Shown here piece after piece: positions 23,301 through 30,566 of a DNA stretch of 30,566 nt. The notes beneath the pieces were generated by a model, which did not search any database, was not told where the DNA came from, and saw only the letters and a program-made list of their open reading frames with translations. This stretch comes from a virus. The position numbers and the translations under genes were made by a program. Numbering within the stretch: the first letter of the stretch is position 1; every line of letters starts with the position of its first letter. The stretch lies in the IMG/VR virus record IMGVR_UViG_3300010148_000068, positions 1 through 30,566 of that record. One strand, written 5' to 3'.

Positions 23301-23996
23301 TGTTACAGATATATTATCAATATATGGTAATTTATTTTCACGTACTATCCAACATTTAAAATTTTTTTCTATATCTGCAGAAATTGGTTCATATAATTTT
23401 ACAAATAGATATTTTCCAACAACAACACTATTAACAAATAATGCAGTTTTATTTCTAGAAAAATTTAATAGATATCTTTCATGAGCATCATCATCTAATG
23501 AAGTTTGTTGTACATTATTAATATATTGATTAATTGCAACTAAAAAATGTGGATTTGTTTCGTCTATAGCTCGTAAACGTATTTCTGTTCTATCTGGAGA
23601 TATTTCATCAATTGCTAATAATTGTCTATTATAACTTCCTATAATATTTTCAAAAAAGTTTAAAACTATTTTATATTTTCCGCTAGTTAACTGTAAATCT
23701 TTTAATGTTTCTGATATATTAAATTTAGCTGGTTGATTTAATTGTATTTCATTACCAGTTTTATCAAATACTTGTTTATTATAATCTGTTAGTGTTATAT
23801 TTTGTTTTGCAGTAATCCATGATTCTCCAGAATATACATGAAATTCATTAGAACTATTTACTGATGCTAATGTAACTGGAACGTATGGAAATAATGTATC
23901 TTTAAATAAAGCTTTATCTGTTGAACTATAACGTTCTCCTGCTATTGCATTAGTTGCATTATTAATATTTTCTATATTTGAATATTGTTTTAACAT
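20382..23996 (-). CDS. Baseplate protein, tail protein I / gp7-like, with internal LamG domain (1204 aa)
   Basis: Residues ~545-590 hold WRRIVNNIPGLLKS and KGTKRSIQALLACYGVP, resembling the signature of the P2 tail protein I family, whose T4 counterpart is baseplate wedge protein gp7 (T4 gp7 is 1032 residues). Preceding it, LLDENNEHLSSFVNMLGQHY and the following helices fit the same region. Residues ~605-775 look like an inserted LamG/concanavalin domain (SVELRFKTDN, GQVQELRIWSGSLLESP). The N- and C-terminal parts are beta-rich with SGS motifs. Gene order gp25, gp6, ..., this gene agrees with W-J-I order in contractile tails. It starts 1 base after the stop of the 332-aa gene, so translational coupling is likely. 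The gp7 assignment is inferred from one motif plus synteny. Confidence 0.72.
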   Translation of the reverse strand: MLKQYSNIENINNATNAIAGERYSSTDKALFKDTLFPYVPVTLASVNSSNEFHVYSGESWITAKQNITLTDYNKQVFDKTGNEIQLNQPAKFNISETLKDLQLTSGKYKIVLNFFENIIGSYNRQLLAIDEISPDRTEIRLRAIDETNPHFLVAINQYINNVQQTSLDDDAHERYLLNFSRNKTALFVNSVVVGKYLFVKLYEPISADIEKNFKCWIVRENKLPYIDNISVTEIIQDITFNVISGVNWYASAEQNTSNATTLKSWNDLLGSSLQTSQQIIDSYFSGSLSGVSLNIDFTDFNNFIFYSSAAERLANFKYKVELLEYYTAQSASIASVSGSDAKLNAIENKTLYNNLIGGFDQFEQFLYYQSSSGLFTHDIPLENPTVEFVTGSYISPVPKSNSTYPYELYSVTSSNFVNWYNGIFESASIYDLRNNNRIIRNVPEFMLLDENNEHLSSFVNMLGQHYDILYTYINEMTKINTREEHPKIGMPNELLYSVAKQFGWKLTNGSQSDDLWKYTLGTDINGIPLTGSNSVGDPSLPSRDIAFHTWRRIVNNIPGLLKSKGTKRSIQALLACYGVPQSLITIQEYGGPRLARPPVYEKLNFDYALDLIQNTAGTVQVDYNQPIGSVELRFKTDNVLTNPSVPGTMNLYSAGGNDVTIEFSRGTLGKIQINGTSSADIELFDGSYVNTLLRTGSNGSLEILAKKSKYGKIVATVSASATGSFSNPGSILIGGTTGGSRLQGQVQELRIWSGSLLESPFTNHTKAPSAYDGNIDAYEELVFRTPLTQNIDHSVTSSLTGVQPVTSTISASFANWTNDKPYDSIEETYYFDGISLGAGTFDDNKIRLESTTLTGTLNTENRASLNQFDTAPLDSNRLGVFYSPQTMINEDIISQLGFTLLDDLIGDPSNKDKYSYPDLVNVSRNYWRKYADKNDMNAFLRIFSLFDLSFFKQLEQLLPARVDKTLGVLIQPAIIERSKDTVLTRISKLEQHHTSSINIMDIINITSSINDYSQSINIIPDDFLQPEITDYSGSLDISKNSVLKTTSSFEDFVTTLDLSSPTNISASYREYDAIIIGKTNRFEGTTYVHQYLIYSGNTYITGSTPYWESEAVLPFITASRFSEFAKTSYSSSIGTTLRRAQFQDYLPRGIANHRFNGCKITSPDFNVNSKDTPDGKPVVEFVESSGNRIITKQPGIEGNFDIRE

Positions 23997-23997
23997 A

Positions 23998-24996
23998 TTA
24001 TGTTTTTGGAGATTCTATATCCATTCTATAATTTGTTGGTATTTTTCCATATTCTCGAGATCTCCTTGTTCCTAATAATCCTTTACCAGGATCATCAATT
24101 AATTCAACATTCCAGAACATTGAACTTCGTAAATACCAAGCAGGCCCTCCTGTTTCTAATGTTAGAAAATAAGTATCATAATCAAACATATCAGTTGGAT
24201 CTATTATATATACAAATTTAATATATGGCCACATATTGGAATAACTACTACCAGAAAATCCAGTATAATTTGCATGATCTTGGGATCTTTGATATGATCT
24301 TGGGTTTGTGGATCCAAATATTGGTTTTCCATCTGCTCCTATTTTATTATTACGTCTCCATTTAGTTGGCATATCCCGTTCTAGTTGTAAAAGATATCCA
24401 GTATTACGTTTAGGATCTCCTGTGTCTTTTTGATTAACACTAAATCCTACCGTAAACCTTATAACTTTGTTTGTATCGTTAAGTAAAGAAATAATTTCTG
24501 GTGTTAAAACAAATCCAAAACGTTCTCCTAAAGGAGTTCCAGATAATGTTTGTTCAAATGGTATTCTTCTAGGACCTTTATATCCTTGAGGATTTTCTGG
24601 AGTTATATTCCAACTATTTCCATTTCCATATGATAAATTAATTTTTCTATATTCATTATTTCCTCTATCCAAATTTGGATCTAATGGTACACGATGAAAT
24701 CCGCTTACTGGATCTATTCCAAACTCTGATAAATCTAAATCAGGTAATGTAACATCAAAATTATCTGCAGAAATAGTTGTACTTGGAGGAAATGAAAAAT
24801 ATCTAAATTGGGTGTCAATTGTTTTTACAACAGATCTATTAGTATAATTTCGTTTAATTTGTTCAAATATTATTAATTCTTCTTGATTAGCTGGCCGGCC
24901 GGCTTTTTCAAATGATTGTAATTCTTTTTCAGCTTGTTTTTGAACTGCAACTTCTTTTATTTCTTCTGGTTTATTTGTATCTACTGCTCTAGCCAT
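23998..24996 (-). CDS. Unrecognised tail/baseplate-region protein (332 aa)
   Basis: I do not recognise the family. The first ~60 residues are charged and helical (EEIKEVAVQKQAEKELQSF). The rest is rich in aromatic residues, Pro and Gly (RYFSFPPSTT, YIKFVYIIDPTDMFDYDTYF, GGPAWYLRSSMFWNVELIDD), with no signal peptide or membrane segment, which suits a folded virion protein. AAAGGA sits 6 bases before the ATG. It overlaps the 159-aa gene by 8 bases and is followed after 1 base by the gp7-like gene, so it is presumably made together with the baseplate. A wedge accessory protein is a guess from position only. Confidence 0.7.
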   Translation of the reverse strand: MARAVDTNKPEEIKEVAVQKQAEKELQSFEKAGRPANQEELIIFEQIKRNYTNRSVVKTIDTQFRYFSFPPSTTISADNFDVTLPDLDLSEFGIDPVSGFHRVPLDPNLDRGNNEYRKINLSYGNGNSWNITPENPQGYKGPRRIPFEQTLSGTPLGERFGFVLTPEIISLLNDTNKVIRFTVGFSVNQKDTGDPKRNTGYLLQLERDMPTKWRRNNKIGADGKPIFGSTNPRSYQRSQDHANYTGFSGSSYSNMWPYIKFVYIIDPTDMFDYDTYFLTLETGGPAWYLRSSMFWNVELIDDPGKGLLGTRRSREYGKIPTNYRMDIESPKT

Positions 24997-25468
24997 TCGT
25001 ATCCTTTATTATTAATGTAATATTTCCAGAATCATCTCTTTTATTAATTGCATTTAAATTAGATTTAAAATAAATTCCTTTTGAATTATATTCTCTAATT
25101 ATTTTCTGATCAACTGGAGATGGAGTTGGTTCTATTATACTAGGCGGAATATTTTCTTGTTTTGAAGTGTTTATTTTTTTATTTTGATCTTTAATTTGTG
25201 TATTTTTTATTTCTTTGGTATAATTTTTAACACTAATTGCATTTAAATTTTTTGAATCTATAGGAACTTGAGTATTTGGAATTCTTGAGTCGCCAGTATC
25301 TCCAGTAATTGTGTCTGATGGAGTTCCTGCAGCAGGAAACGGAGCTGTATTTACAGAACCATCGTCAGGTTCTTGATCAATTACATTATATTTAGGATCA
25401 TCTACTCCGCCTGGAAATGATTGTTTAGGATATTTTTTTAATTTTGATATTAGATTATAGCAATTCAT
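24989..25468 (-). CDS. Unrecognised small Pro/Asn/Asp-rich protein (159 aa)
   Basis: No family recognised. Residues 1-20 (MNCYNLISKLKKYPKQSF) resemble the start of the 466-aa protein (LKKxPxQS). The middle (~20-115) is low in hydrophobic residues and rich in Asp, Asn, Pro, Thr and Lys, so probably disordered. The last ~40 residues (IIREYNSKGIYFKSNLNAIN, GNITLIIKD) look structured. The ATG has no purine-rich ribosome-binding site; the AATATTTATA motif ends only 5 bases before it. It overlaps the next gene by 8 bases. No other Met lies near the N-terminus, so this start is the only good choice. Confidence 0.65.
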   Translation of the reverse strand: MNCYNLISKLKKYPKQSFPGGVDDPKYNVIDQEPDDGSVNTAPFPAAGTPSDTITGDTGDSRIPNTQVPIDSKNLNAISVKNYTKEIKNTQIKDQNKKINTSKQENIPPSIIEPTPSPVDQKIIREYNSKGIYFKSNLNAINKRDDSGNITLIIKDTNG

Positions 25469-25473
25469 ATATG

Positions 25474-25485
25474 TATAAATATTAA
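25474..25485 (-). promoter_or_regulatory. Recurrent gap motif, copy 2 (TTAATATTTATA)
   Basis: Perfect minus-strand copy, identical to 29469-29480. It lies 5 bases before the ATG of the 159-aa gene, closer than in the other gaps and without an A-run or ribosome-binding site after it. Confidence 0.45.
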
Positions 25486-25509
25486 ACTAGAAAAATATAG
25501 ATAATAATT

Positions 25510-26673
25510 TTATCTTGTAACTTTAAAATAAAATTTATCACTTATAAATTCTTCTAAATATCCATCAACAACTTTAAATTCTAATCTATAATATCGTTCA
25601 GGCATAAGTCCAGACATATCCATTTGTATAAAACTACTTGTGCTATCACAACTAATATTTGTATAAGATGGATCATATGGAACAATTGTTTCATCAGTAG
25701 CAGCATCAATTACGGTATATACTGAACTACTAGGAAGATATTTAACAGTTCTCATTGGAAACTCATTACTTGGAGATCTTTGTGGATATTTATCTCTTCC
25801 AAATATTCTTAATTTGACAACTTCTTGATCTTTATATGATTTTTTAAGTCTAGTATATACTGCATATGAATCTAAATCAATTGAAGATAAACTACCTGTA
25901 GAAAATGAAGATTTATCAAAATACATTAATATTCTAGGAACATATACAGTATTCGAATCTCTACTAAAAAATCTAACAAATCCTGAAACTGCAGAATCTT
26001 CTTCATCGTCGTCAGAAAACTTTAATATAAATCCATAATTAGGTACTGTATAACCTCCACTTCCAGACACCCATAATTTAACAGCTTCTGTTATATCTAT
26101 ATTAATATCGGTAGGACGTACAGAAGTATCCATTAATGACGTTGTAGTAAATGATTGTGAATATAACGTAGTACTTCCACTTATTTGAGCAGATCCTGAT
26201 TCATAAAGCCAACTACCACCTGTTCCTGATCCTGATATATATAATGTACTACCCGTTGGCATATTTACTTCTTGACTACTAGATATCCAAAAATATGATC
26301 CAGATTTAGGATTATCCCATGTACATCCATTAATTTCTGGAGTACTTTGAAAATTTAAATATCCAGTACCATTAGTCCAATCTTGTCCAACTACATTTGC
26401 GTTAATAGTATATGATGATGGTAAATTTTTTGCATGAGTAGTATACAATTGTAACATAAATTTACAATCGTTGATTCCTACACTATATTTTGATAATGTA
26501 TTAGATACGTCATTCATATCAAATTTTATTAACGATCTAGATAATGAATAACTAGAAGTTACACCAGTTGTTAATCGTTTTCCTACTTCTAGTATTTCAT
26601 CTAATCCAGTATTAACTTTAGGTTTTCCTTGATATAATGTAGCGTCGTTTGATGGATATATTATTTTAAACAT
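25510..26673 (-). CDS. Tail structural protein with DNRLRE-like domain (387 aa)
   Basis: Residues ~1-250 resemble the DNRLRE beta-sandwich family: an N-terminal YPSNDATLY followed by LEVG, SRSLIKFDMNDV, CKFMLQLY, CTWDNPKSGSYFW, then DINIDITEAVKLWVSG and NYGFILKFSDDDEEDS, the last two being the best-conserved parts of that fold. The final ~120 residues (VVKLRIFGRDKYPQR, LMPERYYRLEFKVVDGY) form a second beta domain. DNRLRE domains are known mainly from secreted bacterial and archaeal proteins, so here it probably serves on the virion surface, perhaps in host contact. AAAGAAAA lies before the ATG in a 17-base gap after gp6, indicating co-expression with the baseplate. Family assignment is by motif reading. 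Confidence 0.72.
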   Translation of the reverse strand: MFKIIYPSNDATLYQGKPKVNTGLDEILEVGKRLTTGVTSSYSLSRSLIKFDMNDVSNTLSKYSVGINDCKFMLQLYTTHAKNLPSSYTINANVVGQDWTNGTGYLNFQSTPEINGCTWDNPKSGSYFWISSSQEVNMPTGSTLYISGSGTGGSWLYESGSAQISGSTTLYSQSFTTTSLMDTSVRPTDINIDITEAVKLWVSGSGGYTVPNYGFILKFSDDDEEDSAVSGFVRFFSRDSNTVYVPRILMYFDKSSFSTGSLSSIDLDSYAVYTRLKKSYKDQEVVKLRIFGRDKYPQRSPSNEFPMRTVKYLPSSSVYTVIDAATDETIVPYDPSYTNISCDSTSSFIQMDMSGLMPERYYRLEFKVVDGYLEEFISDKFYFKVTR

Positions 26674-26690
26674 AATGTTTTAATTTTCTT

Positions 26691-28571
26691 TTAATAATTT
26701 ACTACTCGTCCTTTAATATCTTTATTTAAAAACTTAACTTCAAATATTGCAGGATCTAACGGAGGATATATTATTCCTTGTTTAGTTGCAGTTTCTAAAT
26801 CATATACATTTCCAGAATAATTACTAGCAGTATCATATAAATTTTTAAATTCTACATCTACTACTGAATTTACTCCTCTAACTTTTCCTAATATATTCAT
26901 GATATCAGACATTACAATAGGTTGATTAATTTGCCAATTATCAACATCAAAATATGTTCTTAATTCACCTATACATTCTAATAATACTTCATTACTATTA
27001 TAATTAGTTGCAACAGTAATTTCAAATTCAATACCAATATTAATAATAAATGCATCAATTATATTTACTGCATCAGTTAATATTCTATAATAATTTAAAT
27101 AATTTTTTAAATTTGTTTTTATAGCTTCATTTAACGAAGTTAAATTTCTATTTCGATCAAATCCTAATACATATAAATTCATTGCTAATGGATTTGGAAT
27201 TCTTGTTTCTTCAAATTGATTTTGTGATAATTGATCATCCGGAACAATATAGGCTTTAGAAACACTTCCAAATTGAGATGGCATTGAATAACATCTTATT
27301 ATATAATCATCTCTTGTAACTAATCGATTCTGAGTAGCAAAATTAGCCATTGCATTATTTTTAATATCTTGTATAGAATCACTTGACTTTCCACCAGTAG
27401 CTGGTTGTTCATTTGTAACAGTAACGCTAGATTTTACAAAATTTTTCATTGCAGCTGATATAATAGCATTTGGGTCATCATCAAATTCAATTAATTGTAT
27501 CTTTGTTAATACTCCAGAAGCAACATTATCAGAAACTCCTCCGCCTACTGAGTATGTTATAGTTAATGTAGTATTTGATGGAGCTTGTCCATATGCTCTC
27601 GTATATAAAAAATTAGATGGATCTATATCAACATCAATTGGCCTTCTAAATGCAGCTAATCCATTTCCAACGTTGTCTGGATTAGGTATAATTTCTTCAT
27701 CATTATTATCTGAAATTCCAGCTCCAAATTGTACTTCTAATTTATTATCACTTCTTAATCTAGTAATAAATCTTTTTGATGTTTTTAATAATTTTAATAA
27801 ACTAGGACTAGTTGATCTATATTGAGCAAATTCTGGATCATTTTCTATTAAATTAGGAACTTCTTGAAATATAGTATCTTGTGCTAAATATTCTACTTGA
27901 TACCATCCATCTCCATCTGATTCTTTACATGATATAATATCTATAATATTAGTATCGTCAATTATAACTTTATCATATTGTTTTGGAGTAGTAAAAGTAA
28001 ATTGCGCAGTTTTAATTTTTCCAGAAACTACTTGAGTTTGTTTTTTCAATAAATAATATACAGGTTGATTTGTTGATTCATCGCTTTCATATATTGTTAT
28101 TTCTGTTGGGTTAATTGATGAACTAAAAGAAAAGTCTACTGTATTTAAAGTTCTAAATTCTGAACTTCCATCTGTTTGTTTTATTTGCATTCCAGGTTTA
28201 ATTGTTAATGCATAATTAAAATCTGGAGAAACATTATCACCAGACCCAATAGCAGGAACTAATTGAAATATATCAACAGTAGTATATGCTGGAATAGCAT
28301 TTTTTGACTTATATCCTAGTGACTTAGCTAAATCATAAATATTTTTACGTTCTGAAGCTTGTTCTAATAATGATTCTTTTAAATTATTATCTGCATAATA
28401 ACTTAAAACATCACCAACATATGATGCCATTTCCATAAATAACATTCCTGGTGATGATTCGTTAAAATCATTGTAATCATTTGGAAAATATTGTTTTGTA
28501 AAATCAATTAAATTTTTTCTAAATTGACCAAAATCTTTTCCTAAGTATGATATATCTTTTGTTACCTCCAT
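26691..28571 (-). CDS. 6: Baseplate wedge subunit, gp6 / baseplate J family
   Basis: 626 residues, near T4 gp6 (660). The N-terminus has the characteristic gp6/J pattern: FTKQYFPNDYNDFNESSPGM (24-43), MEMASYVGDVLSYYADN (46-62), LEQASERKNIYDLAKSLGY (69-87). Later landmarks are a basic AFRRPIDVD segment, RLVTRDDYIIRCYSMPSQFG (the conserved 'vT.eDye' region of J proteins) and a C-terminal LGKVRGVNSVVDVEF. gp6 dimers form the inter-wedge ring that holds the baseplate together and triggers contraction. It follows gp25 after 8 bases, with AGGA 8 bases before the ATG, as in other contractile tails. Confidence 0.95.
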   Translation of the reverse strand: MEVTKDISYLGKDFGQFRKNLIDFTKQYFPNDYNDFNESSPGMLFMEMASYVGDVLSYYADNNLKESLLEQASERKNIYDLAKSLGYKSKNAIPAYTTVDIFQLVPAIGSGDNVSPDFNYALTIKPGMQIKQTDGSSEFRTLNTVDFSFSSSINPTEITIYESDESTNQPVYYLLKKQTQVVSGKIKTAQFTFTTPKQYDKVIIDDTNIIDIISCKESDGDGWYQVEYLAQDTIFQEVPNLIENDPEFAQYRSTSPSLLKLLKTSKRFITRLRSDNKLEVQFGAGISDNNDEEIIPNPDNVGNGLAAFRRPIDVDIDPSNFLYTRAYGQAPSNTTLTITYSVGGGVSDNVASGVLTKIQLIEFDDDPNAIISAAMKNFVKSSVTVTNEQPATGGKSSDSIQDIKNNAMANFATQNRLVTRDDYIIRCYSMPSQFGSVSKAYIVPDDQLSQNQFEETRIPNPLAMNLYVLGFDRNRNLTSLNEAIKTNLKNYLNYYRILTDAVNIIDAFIINIGIEFEITVATNYNSNEVLLECIGELRTYFDVDNWQINQPIVMSDIMNILGKVRGVNSVVDVEFKNLYDTASNYSGNVYDLETATKQGIIYPPLDPAIFEVKFLNKDIKGRVVNY

Positions 28572-28579
28572 TTTATTTC

Positions 28580-29023
28580 CTATTCAATTTTAAGTATTCC
28601 GTCTTGTCCTGCAAAAAGTGTTATTGTTTTTTCTGATTCTGTTCCTGTAACAGTAAATGAAACAGATATCTTTATATTATGTATCATATTAGGATCGTCG
28701 TCGGATGTGATAATTGTTAAATCTGTAATTACAATATAAGGTAACCAAAAACTTATTGCATCTGTTATAGTAGTTGATATAAAGTCTTTTAATTCAAAAA
28801 CATTTGGTTCAAATATAACATTTAAAAGATCTGTACCAAAATTAGGTTGTATATATCTTTCTCCTTTTCTTGTTAATAGTAATGTTTTAATATTTGTAGA
28901 CGCTTGATCAAAAGTAGTAAATGTTTTTTTAAAAACACCAGGCGCGTTGAATGGAAATTTAACTCCAATTGCTCTATTAGGAGTTAATGTATTTGTATCT
29001 ATTTCAACTATTTTATATGCCAT
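28580..29023 (-). CDS. 25: Baseplate wedge subunit gp25 (GPW/gp25 family)
   Basis: 147 residues versus 132 in T4. The family core is clear: FPFNAPGVFKKTF (24-36), LLLTRKGERYIQPNFGTDL (48-66) and LNVIFEPN. The protein joins the sheath-proximal ring and the gp6/gp7 bundle, where sheath assembly begins. Despite its old 'lysozyme-like' label, the family is structural. The ATG overlaps the stop of the upstream 142-aa gene (TAATG), indicating translational coupling, and gp6 follows after 8 bases. Confidence 0.95.
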   Translation of the reverse strand: MAYKIVEIDTNTLTPNRAIGVKFPFNAPGVFKKTFTTFDQASTNIKTLLLTRKGERYIQPNFGTDLLNVIFEPNVFELKDFISTTITDAISFWLPYIVITDLTIITSDDDPNMIHNIKISVSFTVTGTESEKTITLFAGQDGILKIE

Positions 29024-29451
29024 TATCTATGTTTCTTTTTATCAATTGCTTTCATTAAAGCACTATAATCTTTAGTCATTGCTTTAGCTATAACAGGATC
29101 AACTTTCATAGACTTACCAGTTTCTGGATCTTGCATTATAGTAGGAGAAGCAGTCGACATTGTTCGCTGTACTCCAAAATTACGAGCATCTGCAGACGTC
29201 ATATGAATATTTTCATTCATTATATCAGCATAACTAGTTTGTTCTTTTAAAGCTCCTGTTTCATTTAATACAGCAGCAAATTTATTTTCTTTGAATTTAC
29301 TATGTTTTTTTACTGGTACTGGTTCTTTTATTTCATTAACAGTACGTTGTAACCCTTCTTGTAATATTTCAGTTAGCTCTTCTTTAATTACTGATCTAAC
29401 TTCTTCTTTAACAATTTTTCTTAAAACTTGTATAAACTTTTTTTGTTCCAT
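29023..29451 (-). CDS. Unrecognised small charged helical protein upstream of gp25 (142 aa)
   Basis: The N-terminus FIQVLRKIVKEEVRSVIKEE continues as an amphipathic, probably coiled-coil helix to about residue 40. The remainder is Lys/Thr/Met-rich and low in hydrophobic residues (ADARNFGVQRTMSTASPT, DPVIAKAMTKDYSALM). Small proteins with this type of N-terminus occur beside gp25 in marine T4-like phages as I recall, but I know no function. AAGAAG precedes the ATG together with the AATATTTATA motif. The TAATG overlap with gp25 suggests coupled synthesis. It could be a baseplate accessory or assembly factor (inference). Confidence 0.72.
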   Translation of the reverse strand: MEQKKFIQVLRKIVKEEVRSVIKEELTEILQEGLQRTVNEIKEPVPVKKHSKFKENKFAAVLNETGALKEQTSYADIMNENIHMTSADARNFGVQRTMSTASPTIMQDPETGKSMKVDPVIAKAMTKDYSALMKAIDKKKHR

Positions 29452-29468
29452 AATTATTCTTCTTTTTT

Positions 29469-29480
29469 TATAAATATTAA
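29469..29480 (-). promoter_or_regulatory. Recurrent gap motif, copy 1 (TTAATATTTATA)
   Basis: Perfect minus-strand copy in the 31-base gap before the 142-aa gene, followed by an A-run and AAGAAG. The plus strand reads TATAAATATTAA, which contains a T4 late-promoter-like TATAAATA pointing away from the genes. Confidence 0.45.
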
Positions 29481-29482
29481 CA

Positions 29483-30502
29483 TTAGAAATTTACGGGCGA
29501 CGGCCAGCCAGAACTTGTTTTAGGCCCATATATATTTTTATTTTTAGTATCTACATAATAGTCTCCTGGTTTTCCTAATGATGTTTCTGGAGCTCCTTCC
29601 CCATTATATGATTGAGCTGGAGCTTCTTGTAAAGATTTTAATAAATCTTGTTGTGTATCTACTAATGATTCAATTAATCCAATTCTAGATTTAATATCTT
29701 CAATTCCTGTATTTATTTCTGTATAAAATTCACTTCCCATTGTTTCGTCATCCTTTCTACTTTGTTCGCTTCCCCATGCTATTCCTGTGCCTGGATCTAT
29801 TTCTCCATCCCATATCCATATACTTCCATCGGTATCATTATATGGACTTTTAGGATTAGGTGGAGGATTTAATGGAGCTCCATTTCCACCAGATCCTTGG
29901 ACTAACAACCAAGATCCAGCTGGTTGTTTTTCTGGAATACTATCTGAAAAATCTAAATTATCAATTGCATTACGTAAAGAATTAGTTGCATTAATTGAAA
30001 CTTCATCACTACAAACGCCTCCGATTTGTACTGCTACATCGCCTAATCCTCCTAGAGCAGATTCTAATGATATACGTATTTGCGGAGGTATAGTACCTAA
30101 TTGTTTAACTGCAATCCCAGCATTTGCTAAAATCATATTTTGTACAATTACTAACTCAGCTGCTAATACTGGTAATGCTGTAATAGGATTAAGTAATTGT
30201 AATGCTTTTATTGCATTTGCAATACCTACTAATGTTTTTAATAGATTAACAATTTTTTCTATTAAAGGAACCAATTGTAAAATCTTTTCAACTAATTCTT
30301 GAATTTGTCGTATTCTTTCTAATAAATCTTGAATATCTGGAGAATCACAATCGCAATCATCAGGTAACTTAGCACAGTCAGAAATAACCTTTTCAATTTC
30401 TACTTGTATTTTATTTATAAATTTTACTATTTGATCTACTATCAAAGCTACTGCTTGATTTGGCAGAGCTGGTATTTTATCTAATGGAAATGAAACTGGC
30501 AT
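29483..30502 (-). CDS. Structural protein with helical N-half and fibre-type 'YGPK' C-terminus (339 aa)
   Basis: Residues ~1-150 are long helices with hydrophobic spacing (ELVEKILQLVPLIEKIVNLL, ITALPVLAAELVIVQNMILA); these look amphipathic or buried rather than like a classical membrane anchor. A Cys/Asp patch DDCDCDSPD is near residue 48. Residues ~195-250 are Gly/Pro-rich (GSWLLVQGSGGNGAPLNPPP), ~265-290 form a short helix, and the end reads GAPETSLGKPGDYYVDTKN then NIYGPKTSSGW, a motif common in phage fibre and collagen-domain proteins. This suggests a virion protein in the baseplate region. The start has only a weak AAAGACAAG ribosome-binding sequence. It may begin a transcription unit or follow closely on an upstream gene. 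Confidence 0.72.
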   Translation of the reverse strand: MPVSFPLDKIPALPNQAVALIVDQIVKFINKIQVEIEKVISDCAKLPDDCDCDSPDIQDLLERIRQIQELVEKILQLVPLIEKIVNLLKTLVGIANAIKALQLLNPITALPVLAAELVIVQNMILANAGIAVKQLGTIPPQIRISLESALGGLGDVAVQIGGVCSDEVSINATNSLRNAIDNLDFSDSIPEKQPAGSWLLVQGSGGNGAPLNPPPNPKSPYNDTDGSIWIWDGEIDPGTGIAWGSEQSRKDDETMGSEFYTEINTGIEDIKSRIGLIESLVDTQQDLLKSLQEAPAQSYNGEGAPETSLGKPGDYYVDTKNKNIYGPKTSSGWPSPVNF

Positions 30503-30513
30503 AACTTGTCTTT

Positions 30514-30566
30514 CTATTTATCAAAATAATGTTTATTACTATTTAAATTACCTATATCTTTCAATA
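30514..30566 (-). CDS. Possible C-terminal end of an upstream gene (partial)
   Basis: The minus-strand frame ending at TAG (30514-30516) encodes LKDIGNLNSNKHYFDK and runs out of the window. A stop 11 bases before the next ATG fits the tight spacing of the other genes. With 16 codons this is only a suggestion. Confidence 0.3.
   Translation of the reverse strand, partial: LKDIGNLNSNKHYFDK

Noticed and set aside
29787-30302. Plus-strand open frame of 171 codons opposite the 339-aa structural gene
   Set aside because: It lies wholly antisense to a well-supported gene, its protein has no recognisable motif, and no other gene in the window is on the plus strand.
30515-30522. GATAAATA on the minus strand as a T4-type late promoter for the 339-aa gene
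   Set aside because: Seven of eight bases match TATAAATA, but it ends 12 bases before the ATG, which would leave almost no leader, and such matches are common in A+T-rich DNA.

Overview
This window looks like part of the genome of a tailed bacteriophage with a contractile, T4-like tail (myovirus type). It is strongly A+T-rich by eye, and every gene I can support lies on the minus strand, so transcription runs from right to left. The recognisable families are phage ones: gp25-type and gp6-type baseplate wedge proteins, a tail-protein-I/gp7-like baseplate protein, LamG-bearing structural proteins, a T4 gp61-like primase, a gp47/gp46 (Mre11/Rad50) recombination nuclease and a T7-type endonuclease I. 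The style of the structural proteins recalls uncultivated marine myoviruses. That is an impression, and the host cannot be named from this sequence.

Layout in transcription order. (1) About 30.57-20.4 kb is a baseplate/tail cluster: the possible end of an upstream gene, a 339-aa structural protein, a small 142-aa protein, gp25, gp6, a DNRLRE-like structural protein, two unrecognised proteins (159 and 332 aa) and a 1204-aa gp7/gpI-like protein carrying a LamG domain. (2) About 20.3-16.5 kb holds three further structural genes (220, 466 and 567 aa). The last two share a C-terminal module and are separated by the only GC-rich hairpin in the window. (3) About 16.5-11.2 kb is a cassette of non-structural genes: a very short kinase-like protein, endonuclease I, a 165-base gap with hairpins and a promoter-like sequence, a primase, and one polypeptide that joins the Mre11-like nuclease to the Rad50-like ATPase. 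(4) From 11,217 to the left edge is one uninterrupted reading frame of 3739 codons that runs out of the window. It is a giant, internally repetitive tail fibre or adhesin.

How the genes fit together: the baseplate genes follow the usual W(gp25)-J(gp6)-I(gp7) order and should build the wedge that nucleates the tail. The 220/466/567-aa proteins and the giant fibre would decorate it and contact the host. The recombination/replication cassette (branched-DNA resolution, priming, end resection) is inserted between the baseplate genes and the fibre gene. Genes are packed with overlaps or gaps of a few bases. All five gaps of 30-56 bases carry an AATATTTATA-like motif whose role is unknown.

The most unusual items are the single-chain Mre11-Rad50 fusion, the kinase-like protein that stops right after its second metal-binding Asp, the size and repeat structure of the fibre, the primase lacking zinc ligands, and the recurrent gap motif. 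I found no tRNA, rRNA, CRISPR array, integrase, transposase or reverse transcriptase.
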